Shown here: in pieces, positions 45,783-58,261 of the stretch
Position numbering within the stretch: position 1 is the first letter of the stretch
Layout of the letters: every line of letters starts with the position of its first letter
Source: Gremmenia infestans
Taxonomy: Eukaryota; Ascomycota; Leotiomycetes; Helotiales; Hamatocanthoscyphaceae
Assembly (NCBI GenBank): GCA_032629725.1
Contig: JAFEVB010000008.1
Coordinates: 744,001 to 808,000 of the forward strand
Direction of reading: 5' to 3'
DNA: 64,000 nucleotides
Made by a program: the position numbers and the translations under genes
Notes under the pieces: model-generated
What the model was told of the DNA's origin: nothing
The model's database searches: none
The model's input: only the letters and a program-made list of their open reading frames with translations

Positions 45783-46999
45783 GCAAGGTCCCCCACATCG
45801 GCGACGTTCTCTTCACACGCCCTAGCATGCTATAGAGGCACCGCAAACGGGTATATATGGGGTTGGCCGGACCGTTGCCATCGTTCGCAGCCACCTCTAA
45901 ACTTTAAATGTAACTCTAAATACACGATAGTTCTCTCTCGTTTCATTCCAGATACAAAGGTCTAAAGGTCCGAAACATAAGGTACGGCAATTGAAACAAA
46001 TTATGGTAGCTTTCTTGACCACCAGAATACTCACCTCACCGTCTGTCAACTCAAGCAAGCCTACTGCATACCCACCATACATAAGTGGCACGTTCATATA
46101 GTATATACATGTCGGTTTGAGACTAGACCAAGTCGCCGAGAAGTGAGGCTGAAGTCTTGTTAGCTACCGTTACTTAGGTATGCAAAACGGGCACGGAGTA
46201 CACCTGGCTCAACACTCCTTCCTACCTTAACATCCCATATCAATTGCTGAATCTTCGGCGTAAAAGCATAACACCCGACATACTTCTTATATCAATTGAA
46301 AACAAAACTTACTGCCAAACACAAAAGGCGCCCACTTTGCCAAGTGGAAAGAACAAATTGTGATTTGGCAAATAGGAAGTGTAAAAACCCCTTTAATGCA
46401 GGCTTGCTAGGGGTTTCTCCTGCGGTCAGCTACGGCTGGCTCCAAGGTTTTTTATTTTTGTATTTGAAATCCTTATATGTATTTCAAATATTTTATATAT
46501 TATGAATACTGTATATGGTAATGATCTAAGACCTGCGTTACACGGTCCATACTAGTACTGCGAACATCCCTTCTGGTAACCTGGGTGCCGTCCGCGTCTC
46601 AATGGTGGCAGCTGTGCCGATTACACACGGCATCTTTGGCAGGTGTTTATAGCAATTAATAGCAAGCACAATTACCTCTATATGCATCTATTACCTGAGA
46701 TATGGACCAAGACTGCAAGGTGTAATGAGTGAAATAAAACGAAGGAGAGAAGAAAGAGTACTGGTGCGATTGCGATTGCGAGTGCGAGTGCGAGTACGAA
46801 GTGAAGAAAAGCGGGGTCCTGAACCCTGACGCGCTTGCATCAGCGGCTCGTCACTGATGTCGTGCTCTAAGAGCTGTTAAGTAAACACCACACCATACAC
46901 CTCCCTTCCCATCCTCACTCACTCCTTTGTACATAGGTGTTCGTATACATTTCTTATGCCATCTCCACGATAGTAGGTACGGTCCTCAAACACCCCACA
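45783..46999. promoter_or_regulatory. Divergent spacer Zn2Cys6 factor / MCH1
   Basis: About 1.2 kb without a gene. A run of GCGATT/GCGAGT hexamers lies at about 46766-46796, some 200 bp before the MCH1 start. Confidence 0.4.
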
Positions 47000-48748
47000 A
47001 TGGCCTCATCCCAGACGCCCCTCCTCACAAACGATGATGACTCCTCCATCTCCTCCTCGACCATTGCCCGAAAAGCACAATCCAGACAACGAGACATAAC
47101 CCGCTATGTGGCTTTCTCCTCCGCTATCCTGTCCTGCCTCTGCGCGGGTTCGATAACCGCGTATTCGCTCTACGGGCACTTGTTCCAGGAACGACTCCGG
47201 TACACGCAGCTGCAGGTCAACATCGTGATTATCGCAGCCGAACTAGCTCTCTATCTACCAGTACCGTTATTTGGATATCTCTGTGATCGTGTTGGACCCG
47301 CGCCGCTATCATTTGCGGCCTCGGTTATGTTTGGTCTTGGATATCTGCTTGCGGCGTTGACATACAGAAGTGGGGCGAAAGATATTATGGGATATACACA
47401 TGAGAGGGGCTGGCCACTTTGGGTGATGGTTGTAGCTTTTGTGATTATTGGCTTGGCGACTACGGCTATGTATATCAGTGCCGTTACTACTTGTGCGAAG
47501 AATTTTGGCCGGGGGAAATATAGAGGGTTGGCCTTGGCTTCTCCCATTGCTGCGTTCGGGCTCTCCGGGATGTGGCAAAGCCAGGTTGGGAGTCGGATTT
47601 TATATGAGAGGAAGTTCGACGGGAGTAGGGGCGATGTGGATGTGTTCAAGTTCTTCTTGTTTTTGTCTATCACGCTGGTTGTGGTGGGCTTGCTTGGGAC
47701 ATTTACATTGAAGGTTGTAGATGAAGATGAGTTGATTGATGAAGCTGTGGAGGAGCTTGAGAGGAGCGGTCTTCTGGAGGATAGTGAGTTCTTTAGACGA
47801 GGAGAAGACAGGGGTTATGGCTCTATTGAGAGTGGTGACGAAGAGGCTGAAGAAGCTCGCCGAGTTGAAGAGGCAAAAGCTCTGGAAGAGGAAGAGGCTC
47901 GGAAAAAGACCTGGCTTTTAAATGAGGAGACCCGTCGGTTTTTGAAAGACAAAACCATGTGGTGCCTCGCTGCGAGCTTCTTCTTCATCTCTGGTACGTT
48001 ATTTCTGATCTATAATCTTACTTAATTCTAACAATTTCTAGGCCCCGGGGAAGCATTCCTCACCAACTTGGGTACCATAATTGGCACCCTATACCCTCCC
48101 GGCCGCGACCCAACCCGTATCCCAACCTCAGCCGCCACCCATGTCTCCATCGTAGCAATCACCTCAACCATAGCACGTATTCTCTTCGGATCCCTGACCG
48201 ACGTCCTCGCTCCGACAACGGTAGGCCACCACTACGGCTCCGTCTCTAACTCACTCTCCTCGCTGCCCCCACGCCCGCTCAACAGACCCTTCGCCATCTC
48301 CCGCATAGCATTCCTCCTCGGCACGGCCCTCCTGCTCTCCCTCGGCGATGTGATTCTCGCCTCGGGCGCTATCCAAAACCACGGCGAGCGCTTCTGGATC
48401 GTGTCTACGCTCATCGGCTCGGGCTACGGCGCGATATTCAGCCTCACCCCCCTGATAATCACCGTGATCTGGGGCGTCGAGAACTTTGGTACGAATTGGG
48501 GCATCGTGGCTATGGTTCCTGCATTGGGAGCTACGGTGTGGGGAGTTGTGTATTCTACTGTTTATCAGTGGGCCGCGACGATCCCTTCGTATAGCCAGGA
48601 TGATGCGGAGGATGTGTTGTGCTATGGGAAGAGGTGCTACACGAGTACGTTTTGGGGCATGGCGGCGAGTGTGTGGATCGGGTGTGCGCTTTTGGTGTAT
48701 GCGTGGAAGGGGAGGGATGGGTGGAGTAGGAGGGGAATTGCAGTATAA
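47000..48748 (+). CDS. MCH1: MCH1-like major facilitator transporter
   Basis: Two exons, 47000-47993 and 48042-48748, give about 566 residues. The family (nodulin-like/MCH1 group of the MFS) was named after monocarboxylate carriers, but yeast MCH1 does not carry monocarboxylates and its substrate is unknown. Features: a Ser-rich cytosolic N-terminus with TPLLTNDDDS, about 12 membrane segments, the first block AYSLYGHLFQERLRYTQLQV, LFGYLCDRVGPAPLS in the loop between segments 2 and 3, and a long acidic central loop (about residues 250-320, rich in Glu). The C-terminal half has ARILFGSLTDV, IGSGYGAIFSLTPLII and FGTNWGIVAMVPALG. The family is usually vacuolar. Confidence 0.88.
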
Positions 48749-49350
48749 AGACTCTGTGATATATGGATACTGCATACCTTTTAGTGTACATACTAGTGCA
48801 GATCAAATCATTACTCAAATATCCCCTCTCTTCTGAGTGTCTGTCATATTACCACTGCGCACGGTAAGGGGTTCTATAGTCCGATACTCGACTCGTTAAG
48901 ATTTTCCCGGTTCCCATATTCCATATTTCCAGTCACTAGTCCCTTTTAACCCAGTACTCTACCCACGTTCAGCGGGAGAAAAGGGAAGAACAAGCCCAAG
49001 GACGGTCAAGTTCGAAGGAATCTAAACGGTTTGGATAATACATCTTAATATCGGCATAAGCTTATTTATCCTATTGAGGTGTTTGTCATAACGCTGGAGT
49101 TGAGTGCTATCGCTATCAAACTCTGTCTGAGCTTCCTTCCGCTTAAGCATTGACGCCTGCCCTTCAGAGGCAACAATAATAATCCTCCCTAATCATTAAG
49201 CTTCAATCCTCATGATCAAAGCATCCAATAGTAGTCGTCGCTATCATACAGAATCATACATAATACAAGGTGTCGCTGAAAACGAAAGGCAGTAAGAAAA
49301 AATGTATACATTCGTGAGAGTTCATCAATCAATCAATACCATTCCCCGGC
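48749..49350. other. Convergent spacer MCH1 / NOT4 region
   Basis: About 600 bp between two converging stops; no gene is seen. Confidence 0.35.
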
Positions 49351-51623
49351 TCAATGCCCAGAACCAAGCAACATGCGCCTATTCTTCCTTACTAAAGCAA
49401 TGAGCTTCTTCTCGATGATCTCCGCCTCCTTCCTTGCCGCTTGCATTGCGGTCTCTGCTTCCGGAAGGCTCAGCAGCGATACATTGCCCAGAGGTCGACC
49501 GCTGTCGCCGTCTCTGCCGACTGCGAAATGCGCCGTCATGCTGTCAAGGCCATTGGCTAATATACCTGCCTGATCATGTGCATCACTATTGGCGTCACCG
49601 TGTTGGTGAGTGCTCCACGATGGAAAGCCAGCGCTGTCGGTAGAGCGAGTCAACTCCGCATCCAAAGCATTGGCGTTCAAGGCCTTCTCGAGTTGCGAGT
49701 TGGTGGAAAGTGAGGGCAGGACGTATTGGTTGATATAGCTGAGTGCCTCGTCGCGTTGGATCTTGCTGACAGGATCAAGTGGGGATACGGTGCCGGCGGG
49801 AGCAGGGAAGAATGATGGAGGGCCATTGGGAACTGCGCGACCTCCAATGAGCGTGAAGCCATTGTTGGCGTTGTGTTTGGTGGATACGAAAGCCGTGGCT
49901 CCTGCTTCTTCGGCAAGACGAGCCTGAAGCTGCAAGTACCGATCCTCTTCTTCGGCGGTGAGGTTGCGTACATAATCTCCATTGGGAGTGAGCAGAATGC
50001 GAGTTGGGCCGTCACCATTTTTCCGAACTGGCTTGCCCGCAAATAAGGCTGCTCGGTCTTCCGTAGTAATGGTCAACTTTTGGCCTTGGGCCTGGATTTC
50101 CACGTCGTGATGGGATCGGGCGCTTGTTCCGGGCTTTTCCTTCAAAATTGCAAGTTGAGCAGCGTCTGAGATCTCGCCGGAAGTAGTAAGCTCTTGTAGC
50201 ACTGAGGCTGGAGTTGGAATGGGTTTGTCGGTAGTGGTTCCTTCTTCTTCGACCTCGGCTGGTGGAGGCGCAGGTACAGGCTCTGGCGTTGTATTTGTTA
50301 CAGATGCCGAGGTTCGACCTTTGGCTTTGCCCTTGGTTTTCGCGTCATGCCCTCGTGACGCTTTAGCAATCTCGGATTCGATCGAAGACTGCTGTTCTTG
50401 ACTGTGAGTCTGCTCGGTAGGTGAAGCCTTGGTGATCTGCTCTGCTGATGTGGATGCAGTATCTACAGGGCTAGGCGATGGTGGCCGGCTAGCCGCAGGT
50501 GTAGAACCTCCTGCGGCGCTGGAGATAATCCGATCTTTTTTCTGCTTTCTCTTCCTCCCCATGATTGGGCCAATTTCCTCAACCTTAGGCTCCTGTTCGG
50601 CAGCAGCTACCTCCATATCAAGCCTGTCCTTCTTTTTCTGCTCAACCTGTTTCTTTCGCGCGCTTCTCGTGGTTGTTTTAAGAGGAGCAGAACCAATCTT
50701 GGATGGCGGGGGAGAGTTTGCTCTTGACATAGAAGTAGATGTGATCGATGCGTTGTCTGATATCATCTCGCTTGTGGGCGTGCCAGGACGTTCATGTCTG
50801 GACATTGATGCAAGACTTGGTTGACGAGACGATGGCAATTGTGATGGAAAGTTTGATGTAATGGAAAATGGCGTGGCGCTTCCAGCGGTTGGAGTATCTG
50901 ACTTCACCGTGGACGCAATCCGTAGGGGTTTTGAAGCATTTCTTGAGACAGGCGACTGGGTCGAAGAGGCAGATAAAGTGCTAGGAGGTAACGGCGGAAA
51001 TCCCGCTCCGGAAGGAGCGTGAGCAGGCACATCTGTGGGTATCTTGGTTGGGACCTTGGAAGGTACTACGACACTAAGAGGTGTAGTACGTCTATCACTT
51101 TTGGAAGGTGTTTGAGCAGTCGCTGGGGTTATCGACGACTGTTTCTTACTAGTGGTGGTAGATGCTGGCTTTGGGTTTATCTTGCTGGGCGTGGGCGTTG
51201 GCGTCAATGGAACTTTTGCCTTCTCACTCCCCAAAGCTGGATATTCTTCGGCTTGAACAGCTGGCTGAGAGGATTGAGATGCAATTTCCTTCGTCAAGCC
51301 CTTCTGTGTGGCAAGCTGTCTCAGCTCTTGTTTCGCTTGAGATGCTGCAGGTGAAGAGCTTTCCGGGATTGCAACACTTGCGAGAGGTGTCGTAGACGGT
51401 GGAACAAATGGAGCAGACGTGGCAAGGATACGTGATGGGATTTTTGTAGGCGCTTCATGAAAATTCGAAAGGCGATGTTGAGGGAGGAACCCAGGAGGTA
51501 CAGATGGTGTTGACGACCGTGATGCATCCAAAACATTTGGGTAGGATCCGTAGTCATCGGCCGTATCATCGGCGACTAGAGCATCGACTTCTGCTGAAGT
51601 TGCTTCGTCGAGGCTTGGGTCTT
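49351..51623 (-). CDS. Large disordered protein segment, probably C-terminal half of NOT4 or a separate gene
   Basis: A 2273-nt frame that begins after a CCATAG acceptor (51624-51629), so at least one exon must precede it. It starts with an acidic DPSLDEATSAEVDALVADD stretch, then STPSVPPGFLPQHR, long Ser/Thr/Pro-rich segments, EYPALGSEKAK, a Lys-rich RSARKKQVEQKKKDRLDMEV coil, and a better conserved-looking end (KLTITTEDRAALFAGKP, RNLTAEEEDRYLQLQARL, SKIQRDEALSYINQYVLPSL, KLIALVRKNRRMLLGSGH). The frame needs a phase-1 exon upstream. My recollection is that NOT4 of filamentous ascomycetes is often about 1500 residues, which the NOT4 frame plus this segment would match. No convincing exon join was found, so a separate gene with its own start remains possible. 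Confidence 0.6.
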
Positions 51624-52147
51624 CTATGGCAAAGAAAGTCAGCTCGATGTATCTTCAAAGTGGATCTTCCAATAATGCAATAGTGATAACCTCCAACCAC
51701 CGACTGATACACAGGGCTTGACTAGAATACATTGTCACATCACAGGTCCATCATCGTCTTCGAACTCAGGAGATACTACTGATGGCACAGAATATGTGAG
51801 AATGCTATATTGACCTGCCGCCACGGCAAGGGTTCGGGGACTATAACGTACATGAAAGAGGGTCCCGATGAAGACGATGATGGAGTTCTCGATGCGACCT
51901 TTTGTCGTGCCTGCCAGCATGTCTGCGCCCAAAAATTAAACAAATAAATAGGAGAGCAATCCCTTGACATCCCCAGTGTCCAATCGCAAATTGACGCCAG
52001 AGCCTAAGCTTCCATCTTGGAGCCTTTCCTATGCTCGCTAAAACAAGAATGCATATGAAGCCATGCAACGCCTGAAATGGGTTTGCCCACGCAACCCGAA
52101 ATGAAAAGCAGTATCTACAATGCCCTGTGTAACGCCCTTTCTCGATA
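51624..52147. other. Unresolved gap between NOT4 stop and the downstream segment
   Basis: A 524-bp stretch between two minus-strand coding blocks. It holds short open pieces, such as VSPEFEDDDGP (about 51776-51744), and several plausible splice signals, for example a perfect GTACGT donor at 51853-51848. I could not find a join that respects the frames on both sides. Confidence 0.4.
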
Positions 52148-54662
52148 TCACCACCTCGGGTATCCCGCACCACCATACATCATGTTCGAATTGTACCCAC
52201 CTTGAGCCTGAGATCCAAACAGTCCGCCCGGCCCGACTCCGGCATTGCTCTGTTGCTGGTGTTGCATTCTCGCCTGTAAGATACTCGGGTCCGCAAGATC
52301 GACTAGGCCACCCCCTCCAGAGGAGGAAGTGTTAGCATGTCTGTGCTTCTTTCCCTTCTTCTTCTGCTTTTGACTGTAGTCATGGAAAGCTCCAGGCTGA
52401 GAACCATAGAGCGATGCCAGGCCTGAAGCAGGAGCTGGAGTGGAGGAGGCAGATGGGTACTGTTGAAGAAAAGAAGGAAACATAAACTCACGCTTGCCTG
52501 TATCATGGGATTGCCCAGCACCAACATTGCTACGGCCTCGAAAAATATCCTGGAGCATTTCGTTCTCATTGCCTTTTGGCACCCTATTAAAAGCGGAAGC
52601 ACCGCCCATCGAACCACCAAACCCGTGGTTTTGACCAAACCCAGCAGGAGGGGTTCCTGCTGATTTAAGACCAGGTGGAGGCGGCATGGAACTGCCGTAG
52701 AATTGACTGCCTTGGGTGTGATTCACGGACGGCATCATTGATGACTGTTGTGCCATCAATTTTGGATTTGCTGATGGTTTGATGGACGGCAACGATGGAT
52801 TTTCGTTTGAGAAGTTAAATCGGCTTGACTGTCTGTTGTGACCTTGTTGCTGGAACAACCCAGCGCTTTGATTTGACTGACCTCCCATTCCAGGAGAAAA
52901 CTGGTCCGCAAAACTAGATGAAGGGTTTTGATTGTTCAGAAGCAAGTCCCTTTGCTGGAGTGTCAAGGTGCGGCCGTTTATTGAGCTGAGATTGCTGAGG
53001 TTACGAGGAAAGACTAGACCTGGAGCCCCGGGGCCGTTGTTGATTCGTTGAATTGGGAGCTGAGCACTGGGGCGTCTTTGAAAGCCTTGCGGGATCTCAC
53101 GTCCACTATCCTCCGGTTCCCCACCAAGTTGCAAACTACCACTTTCAGGCTCCTCTTCTTCTAATGGTTCTGCGGTTGAGCGGATGTCTGACAGTGATTC
53201 TTGTTCAATATTGAGTCTCGCCTCCTCCTCATTTTGCTCTCGCATAGCCCTACGCTTTGCGCCACCATTGGTATCGAACAGTGGCGGAAATGGTAGTTCT
53301 GGGATCGAGATGGTCTGTATGGAGGGAAGTGATGTGATCGCTAGCAAGAGTTCCGCGAACTCTTGGTTCTTGTGCGGTCGCGGTGATGACGATTCAGTTT
53401 CCGATACCGGGGCAGGATTTGAGGGTTCAGGTACGGCTTCCTCAACAGGAGCTGGCTCCTCCATAACCTCAGCTGTCGCAGGCATTGCTTGCGAGGCTGC
53501 CGGACTTGAAGTAGCACCACTCGTGGCGTGGCTTCCTCTTCGGCTGCGTTGCTGCATGCCTTTGTTTGCCCAGCTTGCAGAAGACGGTAGGGCCGAGCCA
53601 TCACCGCTATCCGATCCATCCTTACTCAATTCTCTATGCATCGGCTGCGCCGCAGCAGCTACGGGTTGCATATGCTGTAAAGGTGCTTGACGTGAGGAAG
53701 AGGCTGTGGTAGGGAGAGGTCGTTGTGTATTAACGCTGTTAATTGAAGATAAATCTTGTCGAGAATAGCTATCATCATTGTCGCCAGGTTCGTGAAGGAA
53801 CATACAGTTCTTATTAGTGCAAGTCTCGTTCCTAAGGTATGCCGAGCAGTATTTCGTAGTCCCTAAAGATGCCCGCAACGTTCGGTCGTTGTTCTGTGAG
53901 TTGTTTATTGCAGCTATACATCGTTGTGCCTCCTCTTTCGTTGAAAAGGTAACATAAACGCCCACATTAGACGCATCAGTCGGTCTAGTCTTGTTGGTGA
54001 CTGCGACCTTAATGACATCTCCATATTGGCCAAAGTACGACGGGCCTCTGAGGGAATCCAAAAGTGAATCTTTACCAGAAGTAGGGTTCAGTCCCGTTAC
54101 GTAAACCAGGTTTTTCTGAACAACTCGGAGGCCCGAAAGATGTTTTCGGTTTAGACTCTCGACCTCTCGCTTTTGTGCCTCTTTTTGTCGTTGTTCGGCC
54201 TTCTTTTTTGCGTTCTTTTGGATGTTCGCTTTGAATTGTGCTACCCTTTTGGACAGTCAGTACAAAGCAAGGACCTGGACGAAAGGACATACTCTTCGGG
54301 TGTGACCACCTTCCATTCTATTGTCTTCTCATCATAGGGTCTTCGACATGCAGGACATAGGCCGTTCATATTATTCTTGATATTGTTGAAACAAAACTGG
54401 CAGACCTGTGGCAAATGTCAGAAATTGGGCAATGTCGGGATCTGAGGGGTAGAGATGCGTACCTGGTACCCGCAGGGACACGGTCGAAAGTTCTTGTCGG
54501 AAAGATCGAACTCTTCCACGCAGAGGGGGCTGTTGTACGCATGATTAACGAGGGCTGGAGATGAACGGAGGCAAGCTCCAGGAAGCCCAAGACGAGGGTA
54601 AAGAGGTAGAAGACTTACCAGGTATCATCCTCCTCATCGATGAACATGTCTTGGGGCGCCAT
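52148..54662 (-). CDS. NOT4: NOT4/MOT2 RING-type ubiquitin ligase of the CCR4-NOT complex
   Basis: Four exons, 54662-54619, 54529-54463, 54405-54293 and 54245-52148, give 773 residues to the first stop. NOT4 is the E3 of CCR4-NOT; it acts in co-translational quality control and links to mRNA decay. The N-terminal C4C4 RING is complete across three exons (CPLCVEEFDLSDKNFRPCPC, VCQFCFNNIK, GLCPACRRPY), followed by a basic helix (KKKAEQRQKEAQKREVESL), an RRM (LVYVTGLNP, YFGQYGDVIKV, GVYVTF) and a CCCH-like finger (YCSAYLRNETCTNKNCMFLHEPG). The remainder is disordered, ending with KKKGKKHRHANTSSSGGG, LVDLADPSIL and GGAGYPRW. The protein may continue into the downstream block at 49351-51623. It diverges from the complex I gene. 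Confidence 0.9.
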
Positions 54663-55135
54663 CTTGGGCGGTTGGAGAGGTTCAGAGATGCGCTGAGGCG
54701 GTCTGGGGAAGGGTGTGTCGTTTAATGCAAAGGCTAGGAATGGCGCGCCTGAAAATGCTTGAGACGGCGCGTCGGAAGAGAGAATGTGAATTATATGTAG
54801 ATAATAGGGACGTTTCGCCTCTATAGATGCATGCACAAGGGCGGGCGTGGACGGTTTATGCGGTGGTGGTGTACAGAGAAGGAGGAGGGGACTGCAAGAA
54901 ATGATGGGCGACGTGAAGAAGTAGGAGAGTCGAGAGAATGGGAAAGGGTGAGCCAGGAAATCATAAATGGACGCTAACACAGATATGGCTAGAGCCGAAT
55001 GTCGACCAATGACGATGGACACGAGGCGAATTAACGAGCAAGATGAAGATGAGCTTAACCTCAAGAGCCTTGACTTCGAACATCCATTGTATTTGTCCCT
55101 GCAATTGCGCCACATCCACCACCTCTCACAACTCC
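54663..55135. promoter_or_regulatory. Divergent promoter NOT4 / complex I 30 kDa subunit
   Basis: A 473-bp spacer between two starts. An open frame upstream of 55136 continues in frame without a better start. No element is recognised. Confidence 0.35.
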
Positions 55136-56145
55136 ATGACGGCAATGAGGGTGGCTAATCGTCGCGCGCTGGGCTCGGCCTTCAGTGCCACCAGGAATGT
55201 CTTCATTCGCCGCAGCGAGAGCAACACCTATACTCGCGCCTTCACTTCTTCTCAAGCTGCTCGGGTTGTAGTCTCTCAGGATACCCCCAACCTGCGACAC
55301 GCCCAGAGAGATCCGGACCCTCCAGGAGGACTTCACAGAGCCCCGGTTAATCCCGCCGACAAGTATGCGGTAAAGGCAGACGAGATGCATCGGTATGGAT
55401 CATGGCTCATGGGTTGTATGCCAAAGTACATTCAGCAATTCTCTGTGTGGAAGGACGAGCTGGTCATCTATATCTCTCCATCTGGAGTAATCCCCGTGTT
55501 CTCATTTCTCAAATGTAGGTGTCCAGTTATTCCAATCCCGTCCTCTTCTCCAATCCCGTCAGAAGAGGGTGCTAACAAGATTCCAGACAACACTTCTGCG
55601 GAGTTCACTCAAGTATCGGATATCACTGCTGTCGACTTTCCCACCCGAGACCAGCGATTCGAAGTCGTCTATAACATGCTGAGTGTGCGCCACAACTCTC
55701 GAATCCGGGTCAAGACATATGCGGACGAGGCATCTCCGGTCCCGAGTATTACAAGCCTGTACGATGGAGCGAACTGGTATGAACGAGAGGTTTATGACCT
55801 ATTTGGAGTATTCTTTGTTGGACATCCAGACCTTCGACGGATCATGACGGACTACGGCTTTGACGGCCATCCATTACGAAAAGACTTCCCTTTGACGGGG
55901 TACACGGAAATTAGATACGATGAAGAGAAGAAGAGGATTGTTGTGGAACCTTTGGAGTTGACACAAGCGTTCCGGAACTTTGAGGGTGGTTCAGCCGCAT
56001 GGGAGGTATGTTTCACAGCTCGGATTAGTGGTAATGGTATACTGACATCCTACAGCAAGTTGGGGCTGGTGTGGATAGAAAGCCCGGATCCTTCAAGCTG
56101 CCTACGCCGAAACCCGAAGAAAAGAAGGAAGAGCCAAAGAAATAG
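55136..56145 (+). CDS. nuo-31: NADH:ubiquinone oxidoreductase 30 kDa subunit (NDUFS3/nuo-31)
   Basis: Three exons, 55136-55514, 55587-56005 and 56056-56145, give 295 residues. This is a core subunit of the peripheral (Q-module) arm of mitochondrial complex I. The first 40 residues are a mitochondrial presequence (RRALGSAFSATRNVFIRRS). The signature of the family is intact: DFPTRDQRFEVVYNMLSVRHNSR, WYEREVYDLFGVFF, GHPDLRRIMTDYGFDGHPLR and KDFPLTGYTEIRYDEEK. The C-terminus ends in a Lys/Glu/Pro tail after the last intron (KLPTPKPEEKKEEPKK), as in other fungi. The start at 55136 is followed three codons later by another Met; either could be used. Confidence 0.95.
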
Positions 56146-57389
56146 ATTCCATGTCATGCTTGTACATAAATGTTTTATACGAAGCCGAGTTTCCAAAGTT
56201 GTAAAGACGATGAGCCTACGACATGCGATCTTTTAAAGTGCTTTTAATACTCTCAATGGGTTTAATCCCGGATTGTATTGTTGTTACATGCTATCGAGGC
56301 ACTCTGATTCAAAGCAGAGTCCTTTATGTCATGTTCGAGTAACTGCCCATGCTTTGGTTCTTGATCGCCCGAAAAGATGACTTGTGAGCAATACGTCTGA
56401 ATTAACTTTCCTTATTCTGTTTTGGTGAAGCGCCTTTCTCTCGTCCTCCCACTATGGATATCTCATCGTCTTAATCTATAATCCATGCGATATAGACAAC
56501 AACCTCCCATTGCCTAAATTTTACATTAGGCTAGGTAGCCGTCGCTAGAGCACACTGAGGTCAAGGCTTCGCTCCCCTTGCACATCACGCTCTATTCCTG
56601 CATTATATTTCCAAACGATTTTCCCCTATGCTTCCTACTGAAATTAATGCATACCATGCAGTGATATCATCCTCCGCATGAAGTTCATGCTTTCCATGGG
56701 ACTGCACGACTGCGTCAACTTTATATCCTAAAAGTCCAAAGGGTTCGTTTTCGTTGCACATCACAGCACTACGCTAGCACTCTCTTTTGGCATGATGTGA
56801 ACTTTACATTCCACTGCATATTCCATCTTTAAAAAGGGGGGTCGATTTCCTCGCATATGTGATTAGAGTTTTCTTTCAACCTCCCACTTTCACAATACTG
56901 CCTGTGATCAGTTTCTAGCAATTCACTTTCTTTAAGTCTTATTGCCAGCGCTAGTGTCTTATTTCTCCTTTCCGCGTATCCCAAATTCAGCCTATTTGCT
57001 AGAGGTGAGGGCTCAAAAAACCGAAATAGCATCCTTTTTTACGCTAGCCGAAATAGAAAAATCTAATTAGCTTAGAAAGGTACGGTGGAGTGGTAGGAGC
57101 ATTTTCTATACGTCTTAGTCATCTCTACTATAGGCATAATTAAGCATCCTCTCTCACTTTCTCTGTCATGTTTCCCCAGCCCATCACTGGGCTTAAACCT
57201 TGGCTCTCGCTACGACAAACTTCCTTTGCGAAACTTACTGTACAAATATCTCTTTCGAATGGTGGAGGGAGAACATTGGCTAGATGGGCACGTGCTCGGC
57301 GCCTTTATGGCTGAATTTTGGCTTCTGGGCTTGGTGTATATTACTTGTAAGTTACCTAGCTACCTAGTCACGCCCCAATGCTCTTCGAA

Positions 57390-57546
57390 GTAAAACGGGC
57401 TCTTTGATTTTACCCTACCCCCTTCTATTATGTTTCGTCTGATATACTCTAACTGCTTCTTATATACTTCCTAAACTGGAAATATAAGCTCCTTGTACTT
57501 CTGAAACCTTCTTGAATAGGAAAAAACTAACTCCCCCATGTTCTAG
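57390..57546 (+). repeat. Solitary introner-like element outside any gene
   Basis: From GTAAAA at 57390 to TTCTAG at 57546 this sequence matches PTR2 intron 5 read in its sense direction, with about nine mismatches and one 8-bp indel by eye in the aligned 140 bp. The branch site AACTAAC (57526-57532) and acceptor are intact. The flanks do not resemble PTR2 exons. It lies in the opposite orientation to PTR2. Confidence 0.85.
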
Positions 57547-57789
57547 TGCCAGTTGCCGACTGAACTAGCGCTAAGTCACATGACTAGAAAGGCTCAGTCA
57601 TATTATCCACATATCAGGTAAGGTTTTATTTATAATTAACAGTCCTTCAAATCTACCTACCTAGGAAATACCGTTAAATACTACACTACACTATAGGAGT
57701 CAAAACGTACGCTGGTTGGAAAATGGTCGAAATGCTAAATCTATTGACTCCTGTAGGTAGCTTACTCTATAAGAGAACCGCGAACCGCA

Positions 57790-57961
57790 GACACAAAAAG
57801 CGGCGCTTGCTTTATCCTCTTATCATAAATGTCCCACGCTATATGGCACATTATAAATTGTACGACACAACAAGCGGCGCTTACCTTATCCTCTTGTTAT
57901 AAATGTCCTACGCTATATGGCACATTATAAATTGTACAGGGCACGCCGCTTTTTTCATGTC
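57790..57961. mobile_element. Palindromic MITE-like element with an internal 74-bp duplication
   Basis: The left end GACACAAAAAGCGGCG (57790) is matched in inverse by the right end CGCCGCTTTTTTCATGTC (about 57944-57961). Between them a 74-bp unit is repeated directly (57790-57863 and 57864-57937) with six differences, five of them transitions. No coding capacity. Confidence 0.65.
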
Positions 57962-58261
57962 TCCTGCTTTTTATACAGACGGTCCCAATCGCCTAGAGGT
58001 TGGAGGTTGGAGAAGCGATGCAGAGTGAGATAGTATGGGGGTGCAGGCCTACATGACTATAAGTTTTGGCGTAGATAATGACCGGCTGCGAGAATCTTTC
58101 AGGCCTATAGAACTTTCACAAATGTCAAGTAAGTAGAAAGCAAGGTGTTTTGGTAACTATCATTAAGTACTTTGGTATCAAGCTAAGTCTATACGCCAGT
58201 GCATCTGTTTCATCATTTTATCATCTTCAATACCATGACCATTAATACGGCTCCTCTAAAA

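Larger units (their letters stand above)
56146..58261. other. 2.1 kb gene-free stretch with intron-like and palindromic repeats
   Basis: No gene is supported. It contains a solitary copy of a PTR2 intron (57390-57546) and a palindromic element with an internal 74-bp duplication (57790-57961). Inverted arms AGGAGTCAA/TTGACTCCT occur near 57704 and 57744. The left part should be the 3' UTR of the complex I gene. Confidence 0.5.

Noticed and set aside
51841..52176. 111-codon minus-strand frame spanning the NOT4 stop in another phase
   Set aside because: It cannot be joined to NOT4 without a frameshift and shows no family features.
57599..57641. GTAAGG..AACAG after the solitary introner copy, as evidence for a hidden gene
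   Set aside because: The putative intron would be only 25 nt, too short, and the surrounding frame has no recognisable protein.
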